Part shown: positions 1-7,517 of the stretch, in pieces
How positions within the stretch are numbered: the first letter of the stretch is position 1
How the letters are laid out: each line of letters opens with the position of its first letter
DNA from: CAZZHG01 sp964653655
Lineage (GTDB): Bacteria; Bdellovibrionota; FAC87; UBA2466
Direction of reading: 5' to 3'
Length of the DNA stretch: 64,000 bases
Assembly (NCBI GenBank): GCA_964653655.1
Contig: CAZZHG010000011.1
Span: forward strand, 4,931 to 68,930
Program-made: the position numbers and the translations under genes
The notes under the pieces: generated by a model
What the model saw: the letters and a program-made list of their open reading frames with translations, nothing else
Database searches by the model: none
What the model was told of the DNA's origin: nothing

Positions 1-1
1 C

Positions 2-457
2 GAAGAAATTCAGACCTTAAAAGCTCAGGCTGCGCAATGGCTGCAGGACCTCTACCAGGCTCTTGGGGAATCCAAGTTCCGCGACCGTGGGCAGTTCGTT
101 TGTAGCGCCCCTGCTCTGATGGCCGCCCTGGGAGCTTTCGGACACTGCATCTTCTACCCAGAAAGGGCGGATGGACGAGCTCTAATTTCCGACAGAAACG
201 AAGCGGTAGAGCGGTTGCTTGAGATCGACTGGACCAAGGGAACTCACTGGGCCGGCGTCGCCGGAAAATGGAGTTCAAATGCCAAGGGCGGAAAGCTCTC
301 CATAGGTAGCCCCAAGGAACTGACGAGCCATATCTTTACGGCTATCGCCGATCCGAGCTCGACCAGCTTTGCTCAAATTTCCGAAGGCACCACCCGATCG
401 AATCGGGCTGCCGGGAAACAGGCGGAGCTCAACTGGGGTCAGCCCACGAACCCGTAG
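2..457 (+). CDS. Partial DGQHR/DndB-like protein, C-terminal part
   Basis: The frame is open from the left edge, so the gene is cut by the window and only about 151 C-terminal residues are visible. The segment with IDWTKGTHWAGVAGKW followed by a G-rich stretch and SPKELTSHIF resembles the C-terminal region of DGQHR-domain proteins. That family includes DndB, the regulator of DNA phosphorothioation, and relatives in phage-defence islands. The catalytic-style DGQHR motif itself would lie upstream and is not visible, so the family call rests on pattern memory only. The gene converges on the integrase and the two overlap by 29 bp. Mobile context supports a defence or island role. It could also be an unrelated cargo gene. 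Confidence 0.4.
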   Translation, partial: EEIQTLKAQAAQWLQDLYQALGESKFRDRGQFVCSAPALMAALGAFGHCIFYPERADGRALISDRNEAVERLLEIDWTKGTHWAGVAGKWSSNAKGGKLSIGSPKELTSHIFTAIADPSSTSFAQISEGTTRSNRAAGKQAELNWGQPTNP

Positions 458-1727
458 CCATGTTCGAAGACGTATAATCTCGGTCTTCGCCAATACAGGC
501 ACCTACTTTGGACATCGGCACGACTACGCCAGCCGCCCGAGCGGATTCTGCGCAGAACGTGGCCCAGACGCCCATCATTCGCCGACGCCTTAGGAAGAGG
601 TCTGAGCGGAAATAGGCGGCCTCCGCCTTGTCTTTGAGGCGATGTGCCAGCGCCGCTTCAACCACCTCCCTGGGGAAGTTCGTCCGCTCGGCGGCCCAAT
701 CACGGAAGGTGGAGCGGAAGCCGTGGGAAACCACCTTGCATTCCATCCGGCGCAAGAGAACGAGCAAAGACATATTTGAGATGTGGCCTTGCCCGCGGCC
801 CTGAAACACGAACACGCCTTGGCTGTGTGCACGTGCTTCTCCCAAGACGTCGATACAACGTTGGGATAGCGGAACCCGGTGCTCTTTCCGTGCCTTCATT
901 CTTTCCGGAGGAATTGTCCAAACTCCTTGCTTCAAATCAAACTCGTCCCAACGGGCTCCAATAGACTCGCCCGTTCGAGTGGCCGTCAGTATCAAGAATT
1001 CCAAAGCCAAGGCAGCAATGCCCTTTCGTTCACGCAACCGCACCAAGAAGGCACCAAGTTCGTCTACAGGCATTGCAGGGTGATGAACGGTGGGCTGTAT
1101 TCGCGCTCGAGCTGGCAGCAGTTTATCCAGGTGCCCTCGCCACCTCGCGGGATTTGCGCCAGTCCTATACCCGCGGGCGCTGGCCCAATCCAAGACCAGC
1201 TCTATACGATTTCGTAGCCTGGAAGCGCTCTCCGTCTTCAACCACCAAATTGGCTCGAGAATCTTGAGTACAAGTGCTGTATCGACGGATTGAACGGATA
1301 GATGCCCAATCACCGGGGACGCGTGGGTCGCCAAACTGGTTTTCCATTGCAAAGCGTGCTTCTCGTTCTTCCAAGCTGCTCGATGACTGTCCTGATACGC
1401 TTTCGCGCACTCATCAAACGTGATGGCTTTGGCACTCTCGAGTGCAACCGCACGGCGTTTTTCTCGGCGGGCGTCGATTGGATCGATTTTCTCGAGAAGA
1501 AGCTTTCGGCACTCAAGCGCCTTTCCACGGGCATCGGCGAGGCTGACTACGTCTAGAGGTCCTAATCCCATCTCTCTCGCCTTCCCGTCGAGCGTGTAGC
1601 GAAAGAGCCAGCTCTTGGTTCCTACCTCTGAGATCTGCAAGTAGAGGCCTCCGCCGTCGCCATGGCGCCCCTTCCTCGACAATTTGAAGACCTGTATTGC
1701 GGAGAGTTTTCCGTACGTGCGTCCCAT
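429..1727 (-). CDS. P4-type tyrosine integrase
   Basis: This is a full-length 432-residue site-specific recombinase of the P4/prophage integrase family. It starts with the arm-type DNA-binding domain (DUF4102-like: residues about 1-85, with GDGGGLYLQI). A SAM-like core-binding domain follows (about 100-190), then the catalytic domain. The catalytic set is visible: Arg251 in TATRTGE, a Lys near KARKEHR, His335 and Arg338 in SHGFR, His362 in LAHR and the nucleophile Tyr372 in AAYFRSD. A longer frame reaches 1769, but the ATG at 1727 follows an AGGGAA-type ribosome site and matches the family start. The protein would insert or excise the element to the left. It appears intact. Confidence 0.93.
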   Translation of the reverse strand: MGRTYGKLSAIQVFKLSRKGRHGDGGGLYLQISEVGTKSWLFRYTLDGKAREMGLGPLDVVSLADARGKALECRKLLLEKIDPIDARREKRRAVALESAKAITFDECAKAYQDSHRAAWKNEKHALQWKTSLATHASPVIGHLSVQSVDTALVLKILEPIWWLKTESASRLRNRIELVLDWASARGYRTGANPARWRGHLDKLLPARARIQPTVHHPAMPVDELGAFLVRLRERKGIAALALEFLILTATRTGESIGARWDEFDLKQGVWTIPPERMKARKEHRVPLSQRCIDVLGEARAHSQGVFVFQGRGQGHISNMSLLVLLRRMECKVVSHGFRSTFRDWAAERTNFPREVVEAALAHRLKDKAEAAYFRSDLFLRRRRMMGVWATFCAESARAAGVVVPMSKVGACIGEDRDYTSSNMATGSWADPS

Positions 1728-1871
1728 GTTTTCCCTGCCCACAAGGGGCCCCACAGTTGATGCCGCCAAACGGTGGTCGGCTCTGAGATGCAGTGAAACC
1801 TTTCTATCTGTAATCTTTCAAACGAAATCGGGAAGTGAAACGCGGTGAAATGTCCTGAAATACTGGGTTTT

Positions 1872-1889
1872 CGGACTCTCTCTCCGCCA
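1872..1889 (+). other. Candidate attachment site: tRNA-Ser 3'-end fragment
   Basis: The sequence CGGACTCTCTCTCCGCCA looks like the last bases of a bacterial tRNA-Ser gene, including the encoded CCA. No tRNA body precedes it. It sits about 145 bp upstream of the integrase start. P4-type integrases normally use the 3' end of a tRNA gene as attachment site and leave such a remnant at one end of the island. The intact tRNA and the matching repeat would lie left of the window. This is an inference from resemblance and position. Confidence 0.4.
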
Positions 1890-1971
1890 TTTTTCCCGCC
1901 CCCGACCCACTGCGATTGAATCAAAGATCCCTCCTTGCCATCATTACGCAAACCTTTCCTAGGAGAACGGG

Positions 1972-2451
1972 ATGAAAAACTTCATCTGTGTACTTGCCTC
2001 GATTCTTTCCGCCGCGTCCTTCGCCTTCCCAGGTCTTCCCGGTGATTCGATTCCCCGCTCGGGCATCCGAAAATGCGCCGACTTCTCCGGTAACTGGAAA
2101 GGGGCGTGCCTCTGGGTTGGGACGGGCCAAAAGCAGGAGGTGGATTGGAAGTTCGTGCAAACGGACTGCGATTTACTCGATACAGGGACGAGACTCATTC
2201 CCATCGGCGGCCAACTCACTTTCACTTGGGCGCTTGGAGCCGGCAAAATCTCAAGCGCGACTTCGGCGGGGCATTGGGACAAAACTCACACCGTGCTATC
2301 CACCGCCACCACGGGGATGGGCCCGGATGGCCTTGATGGGGCGAGCACGACGTACGCCACGGTGAAACTTAAGGACAGCCACACCCTGCTCGTTTCCGAG
2401 AGCCGCTTGGATGGAGGTTCTCCGTCAATCGACTGCGTGGTAACCCGGTAA
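1972..2451 (+). CDS. Small exported protein of unknown function
   Basis: The product has 159 residues with an N-terminal signal peptide (MKNFICVLASILSAASFAF) and a predicted mature periplasmic or secreted part of about 140 residues. The mature part is rich in Thr, Gly and Ser and has four cysteines (KCADF, GACLW, TDCDL and IDCVV), which could form disulfides. An AGGAGA ribosome site precedes the ATG. I do not recognise the family. It is the first gene to the right of the integrated element and could be chromosomal or the last gene of the island. Confidence 0.65.
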   Translation: MKNFICVLASILSAASFAFPGLPGDSIPRSGIRKCADFSGNWKGACLWVGTGQKQEVDWKFVQTDCDLLDTGTRLIPIGGQLTFTWALGAGKISSATSAGHWDKTHTVLSTATTGMGPDGLDGASTTYATVKLKDSHTLLVSESRLDGGSPSIDCVVTR

Positions 2452-2658
2452 AGACGTCCGGGAGTTTTCCTTCAGAAAGAAAGGCCTTACCTTTTGGTGG
2501 GGCGAAAATTTTTACGGCCGGCCGGAAACCAAGGATCGGGTCTCCCGCGGAGCGCGCGCCGGAGACACATACGCCGCCGTGGATTTGAAACTTCTGCCGA
2601 GGTTGCAAGCTCTATCCGGCTCTCTCCACACTCCAGTATGGAAGACCTTTCTGCAGAG

Positions 2659-2680
2659 TTACCTTCGCCAGCGAAGGTAA
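2659..2680. repeat. 10-bp-arm inverted repeat
   Basis: The arms TTACCTTCGC and GCGAAGGTAA are perfect reverse complements separated by CA. The near-dyad could be a protein binding site or a short hairpin. It has no T-run on either side, so terminator function is not supported. Confidence 0.5.
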
Positions 2681-2720
2681 ACGCGCACGATCCACTCGTA
2701 ATCAAATAGATCCAATTTCG

Positions 2721-2749
2721 TTGACACATTGCGCCGCCAACCATAACCC
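2721..2749 (+). promoter_or_regulatory. Sigma-70-like promoter
   Basis: A perfect -35 box TTGACA at 2721-2726 is followed 17 bases later by TAACCC at 2744-2749, which is a weak -10 box. It lies about 30 bp before the start codon of the next small secreted protein. The -10 match is poor, so the exact start of transcription is uncertain. Confidence 0.45.
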
Positions 2750-2778
2750 AGTCTCACAATTCTGTTGGAGGTTGGGTA

Positions 2779-3171
2779 ATGGTAAAGGCTCTCGCTATTT
2801 TGTTATTCGCACAGGTCGCGCATGCCGCGACCTTCACCGTGAAATGCACCAGCACGTACAACAACAAGAAGGAAACGATTCAGATTCGATTGAGCGACAA
2901 GGGCAAGATCGTTCCTTGGGACAGCAAGGTTCTCTGCAAAGCTCCGAAGGATTCGCTCTTTTCAAATTTCAGCGGCCGGGAAGACGACGGCATCGAGTAC
3001 TCGAACACGTTCGTGGCGCGTAACGGATTCGCTCTCGTAAACGTGGGAACGACCGCCGACGACATGACGATCGGCGTGCACCCGAAGACACTCCAAGCCT
3101 TTTACAACTATCGTGACACCGGATCCGGTGCCGGCAATTTCAAGCTCACTATGACTTGCATCCGGAATTAA
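2779..3171 (+). CDS. Small exported protein of unknown function
   Basis: The product has 130 residues with a signal peptide ending near AQVAHA and a mature domain of about 112 residues. The mature part has three cysteines (VKCTST, VLCKAP and MTCIRN) and alternating beta-like segments, so it may fold as a small beta-sandwich in the periplasm. The ribosome site is TTGGAGG, about 7 bp before the ATG. It has its own promoter candidate upstream and a strong hairpin directly downstream, so it is probably monocistronic. The general layout (signal peptide, Cys near both ends) resembles other small secreted proteins in this window, for example at 43130, but I see no clear homology. Confidence 0.75.
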   Translation: MVKALAILLFAQVAHAATFTVKCTSTYNNKKETIQIRLSDKGKIVPWDSKVLCKAPKDSLFSNFSGREDDGIEYSNTFVARNGFALVNVGTTADDMTIGVHPKTLQAFYNYRDTGSGAGNFKLTMTCIRN

Positions 3172-3182
3172 GCTTGAAGCAG

Positions 3183-3210
3183 GGCCCGCGGAGAAATCCG
3201 CGGGCCTTGT
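3183..3210. terminator. Bidirectional intrinsic terminator
   Basis: A 10-bp GC-rich stem (GGCCCGCGGA / TCCGCGGGCC) encloses a GAAA loop and is followed by TTGTTATTT on the plus strand. It lies between two convergent genes and overlaps the end of the minus-strand gene by one base, so it probably serves the plus-strand gene and perhaps both. Confidence 0.75.
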
Positions 3211-3728
3211 TATTTCAAAGGCTTGAAATCGCGGATCTCCCACTCGAGAGATCCCTTCGAATTGCCCGATACCTGCCGCAGGTAATGCAGCGGCAATCCA
3301 TTCGCTCCGTCGAAAGTGGCATCCAGAAAAACGTCCGCGGGATTGGTGACGCCAAAAGGCCCTTCGGGACGTTGAGCGTTGGCCATCTCCTCTTCCAAAA
3401 CGAAGAGCAACCCATCGACGGACCAGGCGTCCCAAACCCGCTCGGGCGCTTCGACCGAGTCGGTCAGCATCCGCGAAACCTTCCCGCCGCGCACCTCGAC
3501 TTCATGCTGGGCGTCCTCGCGGGCCTTCACGACGACGGTCATCGAATAATCGCGAATGCCGGCCGCGTGCCACTTGGTTTTCGCGGTGGCCAAAACTTCG
3601 TGTGTAAGGCGCGGGCTTCTCGCCCGGCCCGTGAAATTCCAAACCGCAAGCGCTCCCAAAATGGCCGAGACCGTCACGAGCCAAAAAAGTCCGGGGGTGC
3701 GACGGGTGGAGTCCATGCCTTCACGCAT
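3210..3728 (-). CDS. Membrane-anchored DUF6174-like protein
   Basis: The predicted protein (about 172 residues) has one N-terminal membrane segment (LFWLVTVSAILGALAVW) and an exported domain. The order DYSMTVVV, VEVRGGKVS, WSVDGLLFVLEEEM and the final WEIRDFKPL resembles DUF6174, a family of unknown function. The frame extends to 3761, but the ATG at 3728 has a better GGGTG-type ribosome site, and an ATG at 3716 is another option. Divergent from the nitroreductase. Confidence 0.65.
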   Translation of the reverse strand: MREGMDSTRRTPGLFWLVTVSAILGALAVWNFTGRARSPRLTHEVLATAKTKWHAAGIRDYSMTVVVKAREDAQHEVEVRGGKVSRMLTDSVEAPERVWDAWSVDGLLFVLEEEMANAQRPEGPFGVTNPADVFLDATFDGANGLPLHYLRQVSGNSKGSLEWEIRDFKPLK

Positions 3729-3778
3729 ACCACACACCCATTTGACATTCGAAGGCCCCACTCCCGAAACTGCACTCC

Positions 3779-4333
3779 ATGGATCTTCACAAAGCCATTC
3801 TTACCCGCCGGACCGTCCACAAGTTCAAGGAGGGCGCCGTCCCCCCGGAAGTCGTTCACCGCGCCCTCGAAGCGGCCCACTTCGCTCCCAATCACAAGCT
3901 CACATTCCCGTGGCGATTTACTCTGGCGGGCGAAAACGCGAGAAAGACCCTCGGCGCCATCGGTGTTGAGCTGAAAGGGAAGAAAGCCCCACTGACCCCC
4001 GACGCAAAGCTCGCCATCGAGAAAGGTTTCACGACGCCGGGCGTGCTCATCGCGGTCTCCTGCGTTCTGTCTCCGGACCCGGCGAGATCCAAAGAGGATT
4101 ACGCGGCAGTCGCCTGCGCCGTGCAAAACATGATGCTCTCGTTCTGGGACGCGGGCTTCGGATCGAAATGGGGAACGGGCGCCGTTTCGAAGCACCCCGC
4201 GGCCTACGAAAAGCTCGGCATCGATCCCACGAAGGAAGAAATCATCGGCTTTCTTTACGTCGGCGTCCCGGAAACCGTGCCCCCGGCCCCTCCCCGGCCC
4301 CCCGCGCGGGATTTCATCCGCGAAGTGGGTTAG
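3779..4333 (+). CDS. Nitroreductase family protein (YdjA/YfhC-like)
   Basis: This 184-residue protein belongs to the FMN-dependent nitroreductase superfamily, in the short single-domain group. Visible marks are the N-terminal AILTRRTVHKF (FMN phosphate-binding Arg pair), HFAPNHKLTFPWRF, a central helix with AVQNMMLSFWDAGFGSKWGTG, and the IIGFLYVGVPE strand near the end. Such enzymes reduce nitro compounds or quinones with NAD(P)H; the natural substrate is unknown. The next gene starts 9 bp later, so the two are probably co-transcribed. Confidence 0.88.
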   Translation: MDLHKAILTRRTVHKFKEGAVPPEVVHRALEAAHFAPNHKLTFPWRFTLAGENARKTLGAIGVELKGKKAPLTPDAKLAIEKGFTTPGVLIAVSCVLSPDPARSKEDYAAVACAVQNMMLSFWDAGFGSKWGTGAVSKHPAAYEKLGIDPTKEEIIGFLYVGVPETVPPAPPRPPARDFIREVG

Positions 4334-4342
4334 TCTTTAAGA

Positions 4343-5983
4343 GTGATAGCACTCCTACACGGCTATTTTCTCGACGGCTCGGGAAGCGGTGTGTGGACAC
4401 GTCAAATGGTGGAAGCCCTCGCCCGCCAGGGCGAAGACGTGCTGCTTCTCTGCCAGGATCCCCGCTTCGATAAATATCCGTTCGTCTCCCGCGCTTTCAG
4501 CTACGACAAGAACGGCAAGCGCCGTCTCGAGCTCGACAGACCTTCTCCGCAGCGCGGGACCGTGCACATGCACAAGCCTTACATCGGAAACCGCATTCCG
4601 GTTTTCGTAGAAGACAACTACGAAGGATTCGTGACGAGCGTTCCGGTGACGGCACTTTCGGAGGCCGAGTGGGAGACTTACATTCAAGCCCACTTGAAAG
4701 TGCTTCCCGAGCTCGTGAAGGAATACAAAATCGATTGTCTCGTCGTGAACCACGCGGCTCTTCTTTCCGTCGTGGCACAGAGACTTCAGGAAACTCTCGG
4801 AGTTCCTTTTGCCGTGGTTCCTCACGGAAGCGATCTCGAGTACGCCGTCCGGCGGGATCCGAGGCTTCACAAAGTTACGGAGGAAGCCCTCGGAAAGGCG
4901 GCAAGACTTTTCGTCGTGAGTCCCGAGATCCGCGATCGTCTGAAGGAAATCTATCCGGCCCGCCCGGACCTGCTCGCCAAGACCGAAATGCTTTCGGTCG
5001 GAGTCGACACCAACCTCTTTTCGCCGGTGCCCGAAAAAGAGCGCGCCGAAAAATTTCAATCTCTCGCGGCCAAACTCAAAAAACTTCCGACGGGCAAGGA
5101 TCCAGCCAACGAGCGCCCGGCCCAAAGTTTGCTGACCCAGCTTCCCAAACCCGCACGCTATCTCGGTTGGCTTCGAAGCGCCGGCGCCTATGAAGGTAAG
5201 CGCATCGAAAAAGGAGCCGCCAATTCCCTGTGGGCGGTTCCGTGGGGAAAAGCTCCCGTCGCGGCCTTCGTTGGCCGACTCATTGCAGCAAAGGGCCTGC
5301 AAAATCTCGTCGCCGCGGCTCCTCTCCTTTGGAAGGCCAATCCCCTCCTTAATATAGTGGTGGTCGGCCACGGCCCGCTTCGCGAAGTGGCCGAGCTTTT
5401 GCTCGCCGCGTTGAAGTCGGGCAACGTTCCGTGGGCGGAAGCCATCGCCCAATGGGGAAGCCCGACCGAAGGCGAAAACGGGGAAAGGTACTTCCGGCTC
5501 GCCGATTACTTCCAAGCACTGAAGGCCAAGGGAAGCTGGGACGACTATTGGCACGCCGCAACGACCGCGCCCATCGAGCAATGCCACTTCACCGGCTATC
5601 TCGATCACGACACCCTGGCTCGCCTCTTGCCCCTGACCGACTGCGCGCTTTTTCCGTCCGTCGTTCCCGAAGCGGGGCCGATGGTGCTTCTCGAAGCGGC
5701 CAGCTGCGGAAGTTTTCCGATGGGGACCAACCAGGCCGGCATGGCCCACAACCTGACGAAACTTTTCGAAGGGCTTCCCACGGATCACGCGGCGGCGGCC
5801 CGATTACCCACTTCGCCTGCTGAAAATGTGGCGGCGATCGCGCGCAACATTCCCACGGCGCTCAAGCTGAAATCGGCAGCCGCCTCCCAACTTCGCGCAA
5901 ATTGCGTTCGTCACTTCGATTGGAGCAGCCTGGCTACTCAACTCCTCAGAGCTCTGGCGAATACTCGACGGCGAGCCGCTTGA
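4343..5983 (+). CDS. GT-B glycosyltransferase, GT4-like
   Basis: The 546-residue product starts with GTG and shows a GT-B two-domain layout. The N-terminal Rossmann-like domain has HGYFLDGSGSGVWTRQMVEAL and later VVPHGSDLEY. The C-terminal domain has AAFVGRLIAAKGLQNL, IVVVGHGPL and the nucleotide-sugar motif PEAGPMVLLE (EX7E), followed by NQAGMAHN. It is longer than typical GT4 enzymes (about 380) because of an insertion of roughly 100 residues before the C-terminal sugar-nucleotide domain and a further insertion after VVVGHG. The acceptor is unknown; envelope polysaccharide or glycolipid synthesis is plausible. It follows the nitroreductase with a 9-bp gap. Confidence 0.85.
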   Translation: MIALLHGYFLDGSGSGVWTRQMVEALARQGEDVLLLCQDPRFDKYPFVSRAFSYDKNGKRRLELDRPSPQRGTVHMHKPYIGNRIPVFVEDNYEGFVTSVPVTALSEAEWETYIQAHLKVLPELVKEYKIDCLVVNHAALLSVVAQRLQETLGVPFAVVPHGSDLEYAVRRDPRLHKVTEEALGKAARLFVVSPEIRDRLKEIYPARPDLLAKTEMLSVGVDTNLFSPVPEKERAEKFQSLAAKLKKLPTGKDPANERPAQSLLTQLPKPARYLGWLRSAGAYEGKRIEKGAANSLWAVPWGKAPVAAFVGRLIAAKGLQNLVAAAPLLWKANPLLNIVVVGHGPLREVAELLLAALKSGNVPWAEAIAQWGSPTEGENGERYFRLADYFQALKAKGSWDDYWHAATTAPIEQCHFTGYLDHDTLARLLPLTDCALFPSVVPEAGPMVLLEAASCGSFPMGTNQAGMAHNLTKLFEGLPTDHAAAARLPTSPAENVAAIARNIPTALKLKSAAASQLRANCVRHFDWSSLATQLLRALANTRRRAA

Positions 5984-6167
5984 TTCGGGTAGCTTGCCGC
6001 GCCTCTGCAACTTCCGACTACTCGGATAGTCAGCACATTTCCCCTTACAAAGATTTCCTCAATGAGAAGTATTTTCTACGTTTCATTAAACTTCGTCTCA
6101 TCTTCCGCCGATAAGCTTAAAGAGAAACGGGAGCTCTCTGTTTTGTGTTCTCCCCGGAGGCTAAGAC

Positions 6168-7427
6168 ATGAAGAACGAAAATCTCTTTAAGAACCTGGCG
6201 ATGACGGCGGTACTGAGCCTGTTCCTCGGAGCCTGCGCTCACCAGGAAGGCACTCAAGCAAACCTCCTTGAAGGAGAAGAAGGCGCGGCAGCTTCCGAAG
6301 GCGCTTCCTTAGGAGATACGGCGAGCGCCGAAGGCGGCGAGCTCGCTCCGCTCCCCTCCAGCTCAATCGCGGAGCAAGACCGCCAGCTGAGCGGAGATAT
6401 GGAGAACCTGGGCGCGGGCGCACTTAGCGACAACACGGCTCCCAGCGAAGCGGTTCCTCAAGAAGCCGCTTCCTCCGAAATGGTCGCCTCTAATGATACG
6501 GTGGTGACCCCGGATACCGCGTCGACCTCCACGACGGAGCCCACGATTTCGGCCCCGGCCCCCGAGAAAAAAGTTTCCAAGAAGAAGGCCTTCAAGGCCG
6601 CCGCTCTCGTTCTGCCGACCGCTCCGGTCAAGCAGGGTGACGAGCTACTCAATCGTTTTTACATCCTCCGCTCCGGTGACACGGCCGACAGCCTGTCGGA
6701 ACTCTTCTACGGCAACAAGGACAAGGCGGCGGATTTGAAGACCTGGAACTCGCCCAAGTGGAAGACGGGCGGCGTGGTCTACTACCTCTCTCCGCTGCAA
6801 CCGGCGGACGGTGAGATGCGCTCTTTCTATTCCGAACGGGGAATGGTCCCGACCGAGTACGAAGTGAAGAAGGGGGATACCCTCGCCACGATCGCTTTGA
6901 ATACCTACGGCAACAAAGACAGCTGGAAGGAAATCGGGCTACTCAACAATATCCAGTCGCCGTCGGCCGTCGAACCCGGCAGCCGGCTATCCTTGTTCCC
7001 GGCTAACCTCAGTGGTTACTCGCTGAAGCTGGAAAACAAGCCGGCCGAAACGTCGGCTCAGGTGGACAAACAGATCGACTCGCTCGAAAGCCAGATCAAC
7101 AAGCTCGAAGCCGACATCAAGAAGGACGCTCCGTCCGCCGCGGCCCCTGCTGAAAAAGTAGCGCAGGAAGCCGGCGTCGTCGGTTCGAAGCCGCTCATCG
7201 AAGAAACGGCCGAGCAGAAAGACCTCGCCGCCATCGGCCGGGAACGGCAGAAGGCCCGGGTCGGCACGGGAATGTCGGATGACGAGGACGCGGATCTTGC
7301 TTCCGCGGAAGTCTCCTCGTTCTTCCAGCAGAACCAGGGCCTAATCCTCGCCCTCATCATGGGTGTGGCGGGTATCGCGGTGTTCGTATTCATCCGCCGC
7401 TCGCGCAGCGATCACGGCGACGTTTGA
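6168..7427 (+). CDS. LysM lipoprotein with C-terminal membrane anchor
   Basis: The 419-residue protein has a lipoprotein signal with lipobox LGAC (Cys23). An Ala/Glu/Ser-rich linker of about 120 residues follows, then two LysM-type peptidoglycan-binding domains at about 165-210 (YILRSGDTADSLSELFYG) and 231-278 (YEVKKGDTLATIALNTYG). Next come a short coiled-coil segment (about 292-322) and a C-terminal hydrophobic helix (LILALIMGVAGIAVFVFI) ended by RRSRS. Having both a lipid anchor and a C-terminal membrane segment is uncommon and recalls FimV-like polar scaffolds. It probably binds the cell wall. A GGAGG site precedes the ATG and a strong terminator follows, so it is monocistronic. Confidence 0.88.
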   Translation: MKNENLFKNLAMTAVLSLFLGACAHQEGTQANLLEGEEGAAASEGASLGDTASAEGGELAPLPSSSIAEQDRQLSGDMENLGAGALSDNTAPSEAVPQEAASSEMVASNDTVVTPDTASTSTTEPTISAPAPEKKVSKKKAFKAAALVLPTAPVKQGDELLNRFYILRSGDTADSLSELFYGNKDKAADLKTWNSPKWKTGGVVYYLSPLQPADGEMRSFYSERGMVPTEYEVKKGDTLATIALNTYGNKDSWKEIGLLNNIQSPSAVEPGSRLSLFPANLSGYSLKLENKPAETSAQVDKQIDSLESQINKLEADIKKDAPSAAAPAEKVAQEAGVVGSKPLIEETAEQKDLAAIGRERQKARVGTGMSDDEDADLASAEVSSFFQQNQGLILALIMGVAGIAVFVFIRRSRSDHGDV

Positions 7428-7443
7428 TACTTTATCCAAGCTG

Positions 7444-7485
7444 AAAGCCCGCGCTTCTCTCGGGGAGCGCGGGCTTTCTTTTTTG
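7444..7485 (+). terminator. Intrinsic terminator
   Basis: A perfect 12-bp stem (AAAGCCCGCGCT / AGCGCGGGCTTT) with a 10-base loop is followed by CTTTTTT. It lies 17 bp after the LysM lipoprotein gene and is one of the clearest terminators in the window. Confidence 0.92.
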
Positions 7486-7517
7486 CGTTGAGAATCCACC
7501 GGACATAAAATCTTGCC

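Larger units (their letters stand above)
2452..2778. other. Intergenic stretch without a convincing gene
   Basis: This 327-bp gap has only short open frames on both strands that look like chance. It contains a near-perfect inverted repeat at 2659-2680 (TTACCTTCGC, 2-base centre, GCGAAGGTAA) and, near its right end, a sigma-70-like promoter for the next gene. No terminator with a T-run was found behind the preceding gene. Confidence 0.5.

Noticed and set aside
644..1556. Several plus-strand open frames opposite the integrase
   Set aside because: They lie in antisense frames of a gene with complete catalytic residues and show no ribosome sites or motifs.
2487..2744. Short open frames in the 2.5-2.7 kb gap
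   Set aside because: No ribosome site, no signal peptide and unusual codon use; treated as intergenic.
4355..5788. A 477-codon minus-strand frame opposite the glycosyltransferase
   Set aside because: It mirrors the codon bias of the real GT gene; its translation has no signal, domain or start context.
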